Shown: piece after piece, positions 1 through 9,890 of the stretch
Layout: each line of letters begins with the position of its first letter
Position numbering within the stretch: the stretch's first letter is position 1
Origin: Neotabrizicola shimadae
GTDB lineage: Bacteria; Pseudomonadota; Alphaproteobacteria; Rhodobacterales; Rhodobacteraceae
Direction: 5' to 3'
NCBI RefSeq assembly: GCF_019623905.1
Contig: NZ_CP069373.1
Location: 1 to 32,096 of the forward strand
Length of the DNA stretch: 32,096 nucleotides
Notes under the pieces: generated by a model
What the model was told of the DNA's origin: nothing
The model's input: only the letters and a program-made list of their open reading frames with translations
The model's database searches: none
Made by a program: the position numbers and the translations under genes

Positions 1-945
1 ATGACCGGGACGCCCGCCGCCCCGGCCCCCCGGCCCCCCGGCACCCAGCCCTCGACCCGGCCCATGCACGAGGGGCTTTACCGCTGGTCGGCCAGCTTCG
101 ATGCGCCCGCCCTGATCGCAGCCTTCCACGACACGCTGCAGCAGCCCGAGCCGGGGGTGATCCGCAACTTCCTGGGCACCCGGATCGAGGCTCTGGTCTA
201 CCCACCCATCCTGGCAGGGCGTGAGGGGATGGTCGAGCCGGTGCCGGATCCGGGCAACTGGCATGCCGACATTGCCGAATGGGCGGCGGCGCTGCACAGC
301 GTCGACAAGGCGCGGGGCAGCTACCGAATCGTCGAACTGGGCTGCGGCTGGGGCTGCTGGATCACCAACATGGGCGTGGCGGCGCGGACGCGCGGCCTGC
401 AGGTGCAACTGGTGGGTGTCGAGGGCGATCGGCGGCACCTGGAGAACGCCGCGCGCACGCTGGCGCTGAACGGCTTCGGCCCTGGCGACTGGGCGCTGCA
501 CCATGCCGTCGCTGGCCCCCGGCACGGCAAGGCGATCTTCCCCGATCCCGAGGGCCAGTCGCATTGGGGCGCTGAACCGGTGTTCTATCCCGACGCAGCG
601 CAGTTGGCCGAGGCCGAGCGCAGCCCGGGCCTGCAGGTGCTGGACTGCATGACGCTGGCCGACCTGGCGGATGGCGGCATGATCGACCTTCTGCACATCG
701 ACATCCAGGGCGGCGAGGCGGATTTCGTCGAGGGCAATGCCGAGGGCCTGGCCGCCCATGTCCGCCGCGTGCTGATCGGCACGCACAGCCGGGTGATCGA
801 GGGTCGCCTGATTGCGCATTTCCTCGCTGCCGGCTGGCGCATGGAGATGGAGCGCCCCGCGATCATGGAACTGGTCGGCGGACGGCCTGACATCCGGATA
901 GATGGCGTGCAGTTGTGGGCGAACCCGGCGTTGGCAACTGAATGA
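1..945 (+). CDS. FkbM-family SAM-dependent methyltransferase
   Basis: Predicted O-methyltransferase of the FkbM type, which typically methylates sugar hydroxyls in glycans or glycosides. Its class I SAM-binding loop is seen as VELGCGWGCW at residues 111-120. The conserved FkbM segment after strand 4 reads LLHIDIQGGEADFVEG at about residues 230-245, in place of the commoner D-x-E-G-x-E form. The first ~25 residues are Pro/Ala-rich. The start coincides with base 1 of the window, so the true start could lie upstream or at the ATG at 64 (MHEGLYRW). It ends 10 nt before the sulfotransferase and is probably co-transcribed with it and manC, which suggests decoration of a surface polysaccharide. The family is clear; the acceptor is unknown. 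Confidence 0.8.
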   Translation: MTGTPAAPAPRPPGTQPSTRPMHEGLYRWSASFDAPALIAAFHDTLQQPEPGVIRNFLGTRIEALVYPPILAGREGMVEPVPDPGNWHADIAEWAAALHSVDKARGSYRIVELGCGWGCWITNMGVAARTRGLQVQLVGVEGDRRHLENAARTLALNGFGPGDWALHHAVAGPRHGKAIFPDPEGQSHWGAEPVFYPDAAQLAEAERSPGLQVLDCMTLADLADGGMIDLLHIDIQGGEADFVEGNAEGLAAHVRRVLIGTHSRVIEGRLIAHFLAAGWRMEMERPAIMELVGGRPDIRIDGVQLWANPALATE

Positions 946-955
946 CGGAGCAGGC

Positions 956-2377
956 ATGACTGATCATCCCCCCCTTGCCGCCGTGGTCTGGCCTGCGGGT
1001 CAGAAGAGTCTGCTCCTGAGGATCCTGGTTGAGGGCGGCGTGCTGCCACGCGCCGTGCTGCGTGCTTCGGCCGAGGGGGCGGGGCGGCTGATCGTCGAAA
1101 CCGAGTCATTTCCGGAGGCCGTGGTCAACCGATTCGAGGCCGCCGTTGCCGCGGGCAAGGCAGAAGACAGTGCGGCGGGGTTCTACCGCTTCGCCAGCGT
1201 GTTCTTTTCGCGGCTGGCCGATTTCCGGCAGGCCTGGGCGCCGGCCGGAGGTGATGAAACGCACCTCCTGGTCGCTCGCGGGGATCTGCGGGCAGCTCCC
1301 GAGATCTGGATGCGGCGCGTCCTGGCATTCCTCGACCCGTCCGGGGTCCCCGCGGAGGAGGAAGTCCGGGCTCTTGTCCAGGTGGCCGACCAGGTCCTGA
1401 AGTCGGAACCGCCCCCTGACCTGACGGCTTTCCGTCATTACGAAGCTGATCGCTTTGCCAAGCTCGAGAGGGTGTCTCTGCGGCGGGACGTGGTTCAGGA
1501 CGTCTTCCGGAAATTCATGGGCCGGGACCTGGATGAGCACGGCATCTTGCACTTTCAGGCACTTGCGAGCGTTACCCGGCTGGGTGAGGCGCTTGCCAAG
1601 ACGCCGGAGTTCGCGCGCAGAAAACAGCGGTGGGCCGCTTCTTCCGCCGAGCGGACCATCATTCACCTGCACGTGCCGAAGACGGCCGGAACCAGCCTGA
1701 ATGCGATCCTTTCAAGCAACTGGCCCGCGGGCAGCATCCTGGAAGCCCACACGGGAGATCTGGAGCCCCTGGAAAGCCTGTCGCAGGAAGAGCGGCGCAA
1801 GCTCCGGGTCATCCGCGGCCACCTGCAATATGGCCTGCACACGATGCTGCCCCAGGACGTGGTCTATCTCTGTGTCCTGAGGCGCCCCGGCCCAAGAATA
1901 TTCAGCTTCTATCGCTACGTGCAGCGGATGACGACACACCCGCTTCATGACGTCGTCGTTCAGCAGAACCTGGGCTTCGGCGGCTTCCTCAGCCTGGCGG
2001 CCGGACAGAGACCAGACCTGCGCAACGAAATCGACAACGGCCAGATGCGGCGCATTGCGGGGCATCTGACCGCCGGGGCGATTCCCCGGATCGAGACCTT
2101 CCAGACTGCCGTGCAGCACCTCTTTGCGCCAAACATGATCTTCGGGCTGACTGAGCATTTCAGCCTGTTCCTCGCGAAGCTAGCCGAGCAGAACCTGCTT
2201 CACCTGCCCTTCGAGATGGAACAGAACGTGGCTCCGCCGGGCCCAGACTATGCCAGCGCGGTTGCTGGCTTGACGCCCGAAGAGCGGGCCGTGCATGACG
2301 ATTTCTGTTCCTGGGACGAGGAACTCTACTCAATGTGCAAGACATTTCTCTTTGGACCGTCAACATCGGAAGACTGA
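956..2377 (+). CDS. Sulfotransferase with DUF4214-like N-terminal segment
   Basis: A 473-aa enzyme predicted to transfer sulfate from PAPS, most likely to a carbohydrate (sulfotransferase family 2 type). The 5'-phosphosulfate loop is HVPKTAGTSL at residues 239-248. The 3'-phosphate element is VLRRPGPRIFSFY at 307-319, with the expected Arg310 and Ser317. The N-terminal ~235 residues are not part of the sulfotransferase fold; residues ~179-222 (FRKFMGRDLDEHGILHF and following, ending KTPEFARR) resemble a degenerate DUF4214 unit. The ATG at 956 was chosen because it follows GGAGCAGGC; an in-frame ATG at 902 would overlap the upstream gene deeply. manC begins 4 nt after the stop, so coupling is likely. 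No signal peptide is seen, so it is cytoplasmic. Confidence 0.85.
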   Translation: MTDHPPLAAVVWPAGQKSLLLRILVEGGVLPRAVLRASAEGAGRLIVETESFPEAVVNRFEAAVAAGKAEDSAAGFYRFASVFFSRLADFRQAWAPAGGDETHLLVARGDLRAAPEIWMRRVLAFLDPSGVPAEEEVRALVQVADQVLKSEPPPDLTAFRHYEADRFAKLERVSLRRDVVQDVFRKFMGRDLDEHGILHFQALASVTRLGEALAKTPEFARRKQRWAASSAERTIIHLHVPKTAGTSLNAILSSNWPAGSILEAHTGDLEPLESLSQEERRKLRVIRGHLQYGLHTMLPQDVVYLCVLRRPGPRIFSFYRYVQRMTTHPLHDVVVQQNLGFGGFLSLAAGQRPDLRNEIDNGQMRRIAGHLTAGAIPRIETFQTAVQHLFAPNMIFGLTEHFSLFLAKLAEQNLLHLPFEMEQNVAPPGPDYASAVAGLTPEERAVHDDFCSWDEELYSMCKTFLFGPSTSED

Positions 2378-2381
2378 CCCC

Positions 2382-3794
2382 ATGATCACCCCCATCCTTC
2401 TTTGCGGCGGTTCCGGCACGCGGCTCTGGCCGCTGTCGCGCAAGAGCTATCCCAAGCAATTTGCCCATATCCTGGGGGACGAGAGCCTGTTCCAGGCCTC
2501 GGCGCGGCGCTTCGTGGGGCCGGGCTTTGCCGATCCGCTGGTAGTCACCGGCAACGAGTTCCGCTTCATCGTCACCGAGCAACTGGAAGCCTGCGGCATC
2601 CGCCCGGCCGGCATCCTGATCGAGCCCGAGGGCCGCAACACCGCCCCCGCTGCCGTGGCCGCGGCGCTGGAGGTGATGCGCCGCGATCCCGAGGGGATCA
2701 TGCTCCTGGTGCCCTCCGACCATGCCGTGGCCGATCCGGCCGCCTTCCGCGCCGCGGTGGAAACCGGCCTGCCCGCCGCGGAGGCCGGCCGCATCGTCAC
2801 CTTCGGCATCGCCCCCTCCCGGGCCGAGACCGGCTATGGCTGGCTGGAAGCCGGCGAGCCGATCCATCCCGGCGTGCATGTGCTGACCCGTTTCGTGGAA
2901 AAGCCCGATGCTGCCCGTGCGGCCGAGCTTCTGGCGGACCCGCGCAACCTGTGGAACGCGGGCGTCTTCCTGGCCCGCGCCTCGACCCTGGTGGAGGCCT
3001 TCCGCGAGCATGCGCCCGACATCCTGGCCCGTGTCTCGGATGCGCTTGGCGCGGCCGAGACCGACCTGAACTTCACCCGCATCGACGCCGCGATCTGGTC
3101 GCGGGTGCCCGAGGATTCCATCGACTATGCGGTGATGGAAAAGGCGAAGAACGTCGCCGTCGTCCGCTTCGCCGGTCACTGGAGCGACCTGGGGGGCTGG
3201 GAATCCGTCTGGCAGGAAAGCGCGCAGGACGCTTCGGGCAATGCGCTGTCGGCCAATGCCACGGCGATCGACTGCGCCCACACGCTCCTGCGGTCGGAAG
3301 ATCCGGGCATCGAACTGGTGGGCATCGGGCTGAGCAACGTGGTCGCGGTGGCCATGCGCGATGCGGTGATGGTGGCCGACATCTCGAAGGCGCAGAACGT
3401 CAAGCAGGTGGTGAAGATCCTCAAGGACCGCGGCGCCAAGCAGGCGGTGCAGTTCCCGGTCGACCACCGGCCCTGGGGCTGGTTCGAGACGCTGATCCTG
3501 GCCGATCGCTTCCAGGTCAAGCGCATCCATGTCCATCCCGGCGCATCCCTCAGCCTGCAAAGCCACGTCCATCGCTCGGAGCACTGGATTGTCGTGAAGG
3601 GCACCGCCCGGGTGACCGTGGGCGACGAGGTGAAGCTCCTGACCGAGAACCAGTCGGTCTACATCCCGCTTGGCGCCATCCACCGGATGGAGAACCCCGG
3701 CAAGGTGCCGATGGTGCTGATCGAGGTGCAGACCGGCAGCTATCTCGGCGAGGATGACATCATCCGCTACGAGGATATCTACGCCCGCAAGTGA
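2382..3794 (+). CDS. manC: Mannose-1-phosphate guanylyltransferase / mannose-6-phosphate isomerase
   Basis: Bifunctional enzyme of the ManC/CpsB/AlgA/XanB type, 470 aa, the usual full length. The N-terminal nucleotidyltransferase domain has GGSGTRLWPLSR (residues 9-20), FVEKP (171-175) and a DLGGW segment. The C-terminal cupin-like phosphomannose isomerase domain (about 345-465) has RPWGWFE, HVHPGASLSLQSHVHRSEHW and a YIPLGAIHRMENPG segment. It makes GDP-mannose from mannose-1-P and GTP, and may convert fructose-6-P to mannose-6-P. With gmd (28593) and the Fcl-like gene (23172) this supplies a GDP-6-deoxyhexose route. No phosphomannomutase is present in the window. The ATG at 2382 lies 4 nt after the sulfotransferase stop. 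Confidence 0.95.
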   Translation: MITPILLCGGSGTRLWPLSRKSYPKQFAHILGDESLFQASARRFVGPGFADPLVVTGNEFRFIVTEQLEACGIRPAGILIEPEGRNTAPAAVAAALEVMRRDPEGIMLLVPSDHAVADPAAFRAAVETGLPAAEAGRIVTFGIAPSRAETGYGWLEAGEPIHPGVHVLTRFVEKPDAARAAELLADPRNLWNAGVFLARASTLVEAFREHAPDILARVSDALGAAETDLNFTRIDAAIWSRVPEDSIDYAVMEKAKNVAVVRFAGHWSDLGGWESVWQESAQDASGNALSANATAIDCAHTLLRSEDPGIELVGIGLSNVVAVAMRDAVMVADISKAQNVKQVVKILKDRGAKQAVQFPVDHRPWGWFETLILADRFQVKRIHVHPGASLSLQSHVHRSEHWIVVKGTARVTVGDEVKLLTENQSVYIPLGAIHRMENPGKVPMVLIEVQTGSYLGEDDIIRYEDIYARK

Positions 3795-3817
3795 CGGCCC
3801 TTCGGTCACCGGAAGAC

Positions 3818-3841
3818 GATCCAGGGGCGCGCCCCTGGATC
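3818..3841 (+). terminator. Perfect 24-nt palindrome after manC
   Basis: Perfect inverted repeat with arms GATCCAGGGGCG and CGCCCCTGGATC and no spacer, 23 nt after the manC stop. As RNA it could form a very GC-rich hairpin that ends the methyltransferase-sulfotransferase-manC unit. No T-run follows, so Rho-independent termination is uncertain. Confidence 0.45.
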
Positions 3842-3892
3842 TCAAGGTTGTTGCCCGCTTCAAGACCCTGCGTTACGCTGGGGTGGTGAGGA

Positions 3893-3912
3893 TCCTGCGT
3901 TTTTTTGCAGGA
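3893..3912 (+). promoter_or_regulatory. Inverted repeat in leader of the RTX protease gene
   Basis: TCCTGC and GCAGGA arms separated by an 8-nt T-rich loop, ending 29 nt before the RTX protease ATG and just upstream of its AGGA ribosome site (3930-3933). It could be an mRNA leader hairpin or an operator. The T-rich loop within an AT-richer stretch suggests this is the promoter/leader region, but no convincing -35/-10 pair was found. Confidence 0.3.
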
Positions 3913-3941
3913 ATGAATGATTTTCAATTAGGAACAATGAT

Positions 3942-6900
3942 ATGGCACACGACTCTGCCCTGAATCCCCAGGATACCGTTCTGTTGTCCGACGCCTTGGG
4001 TGACGATCTGCTGTACCAGATCAACTCGATCGATAGTACGACTGTACCGGAAGAGACCGCCACCAGCTCCGATCTCGATGCGTCCGACGACGGGCTTTCG
4101 GGCGATCTCGATCCTGAACTGGTGGCTGCTCTTGGCCCGGACAGCCCGGAAGATCAGACCACGATTTCGGTGGAAGGTCCCGACCTTGGCTTCCTTCGGA
4201 CCGCTGCCATCTCCGCGGCGGCGACGGGGCCGATGAGAGCCACGATCCAGGCCGAGTATTCGACCAGCGGCTGGGAATCCCAGGCCACGTCCGGCTGCGC
4301 CTGCCCGCTCTGCGGCGGCAATTCCTTCGGCGGCGGTGGCGTTTCCGGTGGGGTCGGCGCGCCCGCCGCGGCCACCACGCTGAACACGCTGGCCACCTAT
4401 CTGAACGAGCGCAACACCGGCAGCGGCGGCGCCGATTTCTGGGACGATTTCTGGGGCGGCGGCAGCGATGTCTCCACCCCCTTCTGGAACCTGACGGCCT
4501 CGGGCACCAACGCCCAGAACGGGACCATCACCTTCAACGTGACCTCGGCCAACTTCTTCGACAGCAACGGCCTGGCCGGCGCCGCGCTGCAGGAGGCGAT
4601 CCGCAATGCGCTGGACGTCTATGAGGACGTGCTGGGGATCAATTTCGTCGAGACGACGGACGTCAATGCCGACCTCGCCTTTGGCGACTGGGACGCCGGC
4701 TTTGCCTATGCCAACTTCGACCGTGCCTCCGATGGCTCGATCTCGCGCGCTTGGGTCAACATCGGCTCTGGCTGGTCGGGCAACGGCACGATCGGCGACT
4801 ACTATTTCCACACTGCCCTGCACGAGATCGGCCACACGCTCGGCCTTGGCCACCAGGGCAACTACAATGCCGGTCAGGGCTCTCTGACCTATGGCAGCCA
4901 GGCGCAGTGGCAGAACGACACCATCCAGTACACGATGATGTCCTACTGGGCGCAGGCCAACTACACCCAGGCCGGGTATGCCGGGTCGAGCGGAGCTTTC
5001 CTGGGCGACGTGAACGTGATCGGCCCGCAGATCGTGGACTGGCTGGCGCTGGACCGCATCTACAATCCGCAGGGTTACGGCATCGATGACGGCGCCACCA
5101 CCGGCAACACCACCTGGGGCTTCAACAGCACCTGGACGGATTCGGTTTCGCCGCCCGTCGAGAACACCCTGAACGACGCCTTCAGCCTGATCTCCACCCT
5201 GCTCGATACCAACACGATCTGCATCGTGGACGGCGGTGGCATCGACACGCTGGATCTGTCCGGCTTCGCGAACAACACGCTCATCGACCTGCGCGAGAAT
5301 TCGGCCAGCTCGACGACGGTGTACTTCTCGAACGTCGCGGGCCTGAACGGAAACCTGTCCACGTCCGTGGGCACGGTCATCGAAAACGTGGTCGGGGGCG
5401 CCGGGGCCGAGACGATTCACGGCAACAGCGCGGCCAACGACATGCGCGGTGGCGGCGGCAACGACACGATCTACGGTTACGGCGGGGCCGACGCGATCTA
5501 TGGCGATGCCGGAGCGGACTGGCTCTATGCCGGCGGCACCTCTGGCGACACCGTCTATGGCGGGGAGGGCGCCGACCGCGTCTATGGCGGCCTGAACGAT
5601 CAGACCATCTACGGCGGCAACGGCAACGACACGCTTTATGGCGATGACGCTGCCCCGACCTCGACGGTTGCCGACTACATCAGCGGCGAGGGCGGTGACG
5701 ACTTCGTCCTTGGCGCCAACGCGGGCGACACGATCTATGGCGGGTTGGGCAACGACTCGCTGCGCGGCGGCGGCGGCGGCGATACGATCTACGGCGATGC
5801 CGGCATCGACACCCTGCGCGGCGAAGACGGAAATGACGTGCTTTCGCCGAATTCCTCGCTCGAGACCGGCGAAATCTACGATGGCGGTGCCGGCAACGAC
5901 ACGCTCGATTTCTCGAACTTCGGGCTGGACTATGTGGTGAACCTGGTTTCGGGAACCTTCAGCACCGGGGCGACCTCGACCACGCTGATCGCGATCGAGG
6001 CCGTGAATGCCGGCAGCGGCAACGACACGATCTCGACCACCAACAATGGTGGCGAGACGGTCTGGGGCAACGGCGGCAACGACAGCATCGCCGGCGGGCT
6101 GAACAACCAGACGCTTTACGGCGGTGCGGGCAATGACTCGATCTATGGCGACGGGTTCACGTCCCAGAATTCGGGCGTCGGCGACTACATTGATGGTGGC
6201 GACGACAATGACCACATCGAGGGCGCGGGTGGCGCCGACACCATCCTGGGCGGCAACGGCAACGATTTCATCACCGGCGACCGCGGCTTCGTCTTCGCTG
6301 ACAACGACAGCCTGGATGGCGGCGCCGGTACCGACACCGTCAGCTACCAGAACTCGACCGCGGGCGTGAACGTCACGCTGAACGGATCGTCCAACACCGG
6401 TGGTTCGGCCCAGGGCGACACGCTGGCGGGCTTCGAAGTCCTGGTCGGCTCGAGCCTCGGCGATACGCTTTATGGCGGCAGCACCTTCGGCGCCACGATC
6501 CAGGGCGGGGCGGGCAACGACTCCATCACCGGCGGGTTCTCCTCGCAGTCGCTGGAAGGCGGCGACGGCAACGACACGCTGTATGTCGGCGCGGTCGAGT
6601 TCCTTGACAGCGTCAGCGGCGGCGCCGGCATCGACACGCTGGACCACAGCGCGGTTTCTGCGGCGAACGTGAGCGGCGCGACCTTCGACTTCGCGGCCGG
6701 GGTGGGGACCGTTGGGTGGTCAGCCAATGGAACCATCACGCTGTCCGGCATCGAGGTCTACCTCGACGGCGCCGGCGGCAACATCATCGTATCGGACGGT
6801 GGCGGCAACACCTATTACGGTGGCGACGGCAACGACACGATGCGTGCCACCTCCGGGCCGGAGACCATGTATGGCGGCAATGGCACCGACGATCTCGACC

Positions 6901-8720
6901 TGAGCATCGGCAATTTCATCTACACCTTCGACATGACCACGGGCCTCGCCACCCAGTACTCGGGCGAGCTGTTCCTGGGCTTCGAGAACGTGACGATGGG
7001 CAGCGCCAACGACACGGTTACGGGATCGGGCGGCGCGAACATCATCAACGGCGGCGGCGGCAATGACAGCCTCGATGGCGGCGGTGCCAGCGACACGCTC
7101 TATGGCGGCGACGGCAACGATACCCTCATCGGGGGCACTGGGACCGACACGCTCTATGGCGGAGCCGGCAACGACAGGATCACCTCCGACGGCGACAGCG
7201 GCTATTATGACGGCGGCGCCGACGATGACACGATGCTTTCCGGCATCGGCGGCGAGACCATGGATGGCGGCAACGGCATCGACCTGATCGACCACCGCGC
7301 CTTCAACGGCAATTACCTGTTCGACATGACGGCCGGGACCACCAACTTTGGCGGCGAACTCTATACGAATTTCGAGAACGTGCTGATGGGGAACGGGGCC
7401 GATACGGTCACCGGCTCCGACGCAGCAAACTCGATCAATGGCGGCGGCGGCGACGATGTGCTCTCGGGCGGCGGCGGCGACGACACGATCCTGGGCGGCG
7501 CCGGAAATGACACCATCTATGGCGGTTCGAACATTGGTGGTGGCGATGTCCTCAATGGCGGCGCCGGAAATGACTACTTCGTCTATGTGTCGGGCGAGGG
7601 TTATGACAACTTCTACGGCGGTGGTGGCATCGATACCGTGGTTCTCCAGACCTTCTTCACGGACACCTATCAGGTCGACCTGCTGGCCGGGACCTTCGCC
7701 TATAATGGCGGCGCCCCGTCCCGTGACATGGTCTCCATCGAACGTGTGATCACCGGTGACAATGCGGATTCCGTGACCGGATCGACCGCGGGCAACCGGA
7801 TTGAACTCGCCGGCGGCAACGACACCTCATCGGGCGGCGGCGGCAACGACCAGATCTATGGCGGCACCGGCAATGACCAGCTCTTCGGCGGCGGCGGCAA
7901 TGACCAGCTCTTCGGCCTGGACGACAACGACACGCTTGATGGCAGCATCGGCGCGGATACGCTCTTCGGCGGCAATGGCAACGACAGTCTGAACGGCGGC
8001 AACGACAACGATACGCTGAATGGCGGTGCCGGCGATGACACGCTGAATGGTGGCACCGGGGCCGATGACATGACCGGGGGCGGCGGCAACGACACCTTCT
8101 ATGTCGATGACCTGGGCGACACCGTGTCCGAACTCAGCGGGCCGACGCAGGGGGTTGATCTTGTCTATACCTCGATCGACCTGTCGCTGACCGTCCTGAG
8201 CGCCAATGTCGAGAACCTGTTCCTCCTGGGGGTCGGCAACATCAGCGGGACCGGAAACACGCTGGACAACACGATCACCGGCAACAGCGGTGCCAACGGG
8301 CTCAGCGGCCTGGCGGGCAACGATACCCTGATCGGTGGCAGCGGCAACGACACGGCGACCGGCGGCAACGGCAACGACAGCCTGAACGGCGGCAACGACA
8401 ACGACAGCCTGAACGGTGGGGCCGGGACCGACACGCTGCTTGGCGGCAGTGGCAATGACACGATGTCGGGTGGCGCTGACGCTGACACCTTCGTGTTCGC
8501 GGGTTCCTTCGGTGTGGATGTGATCAATGATTTCGCGACCGGTGTCTTTGGCGAGGTCATCAGTCTTTCGGGTGTCGCGGCCATCGTGAGCTTTGCCGAT
8601 CTCGTGGCCAATCACCTGTCGGAAGTTGCCGGCAATGCCGTAATCTCGGCCGGCGCGAATACGATCACCCTTGTCGGGGTGTCGGCGTCCAGCCTTCTGG
8701 CGGATGACTTCCTCTTCTGA
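3942..8720 (+). CDS. Secreted serralysin-like RTX metalloprotease
   Basis: A 1592-aa protein of the M10 (serralysin) peptidase type followed by a very long RTX region. The zinc site is [11 protein letters not shown] at residues 294-304, and a Met-turn with MMSYW follows at 332-336. Residues 1-~170 form a pro-region with an unusual CACPLC cluster at 119-124. From about residue 485 to 1520 there are dozens of GGxGxDxxxG-type nonapeptides, expected to bind calcium as beta-rolls, interrupted by ~45-residue linker modules. The C-terminus ends [10 protein letters not shown], typical of type I (ABC) secretion signals, and there is no N-terminal signal peptide. Most serralysins are ~480 aa, so this is greatly enlarged. 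A surface adhesin-protease role is plausible. The secretion apparatus is not encoded in the window. Confidence 0.9.
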   Translation: MAHDSALNPQDTVLLSDALGDDLLYQINSIDSTTVPEETATSSDLDASDDGLSGDLDPELVAALGPDSPEDQTTISVEGPDLGFLRTAAISAAATGPMRATIQAEYSTSGWESQATSGCACPLCGGNSFGGGGVSGGVGAPAAATTLNTLATYLNERNTGSGGADFWDDFWGGGSDVSTPFWNLTASGTNAQNGTITFNVTSANFFDSNGLAGAALQEAIRNALDVYEDVLGINFVETTDVNADLAFGDWDAGFAYANFDRASDGSISRAWVNIGSGWSGNGTIGDYYFHTALHEIGHTLGLGHQGNYNAGQGSLTYGSQAQWQNDTIQYTMMSYWAQANYTQAGYAGSSGAFLGDVNVIGPQIVDWLALDRIYNPQGYGIDDGATTGNTTWGFNSTWTDSVSPPVENTLNDAFSLISTLLDTNTICIVDGGGIDTLDLSGFANNTLIDLRENSASSTTVYFSNVAGLNGNLSTSVGTVIENVVGGAGAETIHGNSAANDMRGGGGNDTIYGYGGADAIYGDAGADWLYAGGTSGDTVYGGEGADRVYGGLNDQTIYGGNGNDTLYGDDAAPTSTVADYISGEGGDDFVLGANAGDTIYGGLGNDSLRGGGGGDTIYGDAGIDTLRGEDGNDVLSPNSSLETGEIYDGGAGNDTLDFSNFGLDYVVNLVSGTFSTGATSTTLIAIEAVNAGSGNDTISTTNNGGETVWGNGGNDSIAGGLNNQTLYGGAGNDSIYGDGFTSQNSGVGDYIDGGDDNDHIEGAGGADTILGGNGNDFITGDRGFVFADNDSLDGGAGTDTVSYQNSTAGVNVTLNGSSNTGGSAQGDTLAGFEVLVGSSLGDTLYGGSTFGATIQGGAGNDSITGGFSSQSLEGGDGNDTLYVGAVEFLDSVSGGAGIDTLDHSAVSAANVSGATFDFAAGVGTVGWSANGTITLSGIEVYLDGAGGNIIVSDGGGNTYYGGDGNDTMRATSGPETMYGGNGTDDLDLSIGNFIYTFDMTTGLATQYSGELFLGFENVTMGSANDTVTGSGGANIINGGGGNDSLDGGGASDTLYGGDGNDTLIGGTGTDTLYGGAGNDRITSDGDSGYYDGGADDDTMLSGIGGETMDGGNGIDLIDHRAFNGNYLFDMTAGTTNFGGELYTNFENVLMGNGADTVTGSDAANSINGGGGDDVLSGGGGDDTILGGAGNDTIYGGSNIGGGDVLNGGAGNDYFVYVSGEGYDNFYGGGGIDTVVLQTFFTDTYQVDLLAGTFAYNGGAPSRDMVSIERVITGDNADSVTGSTAGNRIELAGGNDTSSGGGGNDQIYGGTGNDQLFGGGGNDQLFGLDDNDTLDGSIGADTLFGGNGNDSLNGGNDNDTLNGGAGDDTLNGGTGADDMTGGGGNDTFYVDDLGDTVSELSGPTQGVDLVYTSIDLSLTVLSANVENLFLLGVGNISGTGNTLDNTITGNSGANGLSGLAGNDTLIGGSGNDTATGGNGNDSLNGGNDNDSLNGGAGTDTLLGGSGNDTMSGGADADTFVFAGSFGVDVINDFATGVFGEVISLSGVAAIVSFADLVANHLSEVAGNAVISAGANTITLVGVSASSLLADDFLF
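5394..8490 (+). repeat. RTX nonapeptide repeat region with interspersed modules
   Basis: Coding repeats of the form [11 protein letters not shown] (DNA pattern ggcggcaacgacacg) recur through the protease C-terminal two thirds. The blocks are separated by modules such as those around 5905-6030, 6625-6790, 6895-7040, 7290-7440 and 7640-7790. Several carry a hydrophobic strand pair and an ExxxxG(S/N)xxDT junction leading into the next RTX block. Confidence 0.85.
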
Positions 8721-8747
8721 TCGCCGTCAGGCCCTTCCAGATGCTGC

Positions 8748-8773
8748 AGGCGCCCGGGGAAACCCGGGCGCCT
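8748..8773 (+). terminator. Strong hairpin terminator of the RTX protease gene
   Basis: An 11-bp perfect GC-rich stem (AGGCGCCCGGG / CCCGGGCGCCT) closed by a GAAA tetraloop, 27 nt after the protease stop, followed by TGCTTT. It most likely ends + strand transcription and insulates the converging minus-strand glycosyltransferase, which ends at 8787. Confidence 0.75.
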
Positions 8774-8786
8774 TGCTTTGGGGGGA

Positions 8787-9767
8787 TCACACCCGCCCCA
8801 GCACCGCCCCCAGCCAGAGAAGCGCGGTGCCAAGCCCGCTCTGGCGGTGGACCCCGAGCCTTCGCAGAGCTCGCAGCCGGGCCAGACCGGGCTGCGCCGG
8901 GCCGGACAGGCCGTCAAGCACCGCCCGCGCCTCGGGCGTCAGATCCACGGGGCTCGCGCGCAGCGCCGCAAGGTTGCCGGCGATCCAGCGCGCATAGTCA
9001 TGGCCGAACAGCAGCCCGATGCGGTGCAGCAGCGCGCCCAGGCCCACGGGGGCGCCCAGGACATTCTGCCCGTGCTGGCGGTACAGAAGCACCGTCTCCT
9101 CGTCGATCAGTGCCTCGCCCCCGGCGGCCAGCACCAGAAGCGACAGCCACCAGTCCTGGAAGGCGATGCCGGGATGCCGCCCGGCCTCTCGCGCCAGCGC
9201 CAGCGCGGCGGGGTTCAGCACGCAGGAATGGCCGCTGACCATGTTCTGCACCACGGCATTGCCCAGGCTCACCGGCCCGCGCGGCCGGCGCGACCGGCCG
9301 ACCGGGCGGCCCTCCTCGTCGATGTGCAGCGACTGCGCGCCATAGATCACCGGGCGGGCGGCGTCCTTCTGCCCCAGCCTGTCCAGCGCGCGGGCCAGCT
9401 TGCCGGGCAGCCAGACATCGTCCTGGTCGCAAAGCGCTGCGAACCGGCCCGGTCCCGCGGGCAAATCGGGATGGGTCAGCAGCGCGAGGAAGTTCTGTGC
9501 CGCGCCCTGCCGTGGGCCCTCGACCAACCGCACCTCGTGCCCCCTACCGGCGCCTGCGGCGAAGTCTGCGACGATCCGCCGGGTGTCATCGCCTGATCCG
9601 TCGTCACCGACCCAGAGCGACCAGTCGACATGGCTTTGCCGCGCAAGGCTCTCCAGCTGTGCCGGCAGCCAGCGTGCCCCGTTGAAGGTGGCCAGCAGGA
9701 TCGACACATGCCCCGGCGCGGGCGGCGGCGAGGCAGGGCGGGCGGGCTCTGGCGACAGGACGGGCAT
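8787..9767 (-). CDS. Family 2 glycosyltransferase (rhamnosyltransferase-like)
   Basis: A 326-aa GT-A fold enzyme. The N-terminal strand and loop (VSILLATFNGARWL, residues 21-34), the nucleotide-binding GDDGSGDDT (54-62) and the metal-binding DQDD (114-117) are all present. FQDWW and a later YRQHGQNVLG segment resemble the catalytic-base region and C-terminal signature of rhamnosyltransferase-like GT2 enzymes. It probably adds a sugar to a lipid-linked or growing glycan in the cytoplasm. AGAGG lies 7 nt upstream of the ATG. It is transcribed away from the GT2-GT4 gene starting near 9891, and the ~120 nt between them must hold divergent promoters. Donor and acceptor sugars cannot be read from the sequence. 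Confidence 0.85.
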   Translation of the reverse strand: MPVLSPEPARPASPPPAPGHVSILLATFNGARWLPAQLESLARQSHVDWSLWVGDDGSGDDTRRIVADFAAGAGRGHEVRLVEGPRQGAAQNFLALLTHPDLPAGPGRFAALCDQDDVWLPGKLARALDRLGQKDAARPVIYGAQSLHIDEEGRPVGRSRRPRGPVSLGNAVVQNMVSGHSCVLNPAALALAREAGRHPGIAFQDWWLSLLVLAAGGEALIDEETVLLYRQHGQNVLGAPVGLGALLHRIGLLFGHDYARWIAGNLAALRASPVDLTPEARAVLDGLSGPAQPGLARLRALRRLGVHRQSGLGTALLWLGAVLGRV

Positions 9768-9890
9768 CCCTCAGCCTCTAGACCGGAACGGCGCCGGTTT
9801 GAACCACGGCGATGCGGTGCCTGCATGGACAGGGCAGGGCGGGGCGGGCTAGATCGCCCTCGGCGGCAACAGCAGGGATGGGGCGCACAG

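Noticed and set aside
3924-6647. 907-codon minus-strand frame over the RTX protease gene
   Set aside because: Val/Ala/Asp/Arg-rich translation is the mirror of the GGxGxD repeat codons; the plus frame has zinc-site and RTX motifs.
5394-8490. Dense short repeats considered as a CRISPR or satellite array
   Set aside because: Repeats keep a 9-codon coding phase (GGxGxDxxx) without constant repeat/spacer structure; they are RTX repeats.
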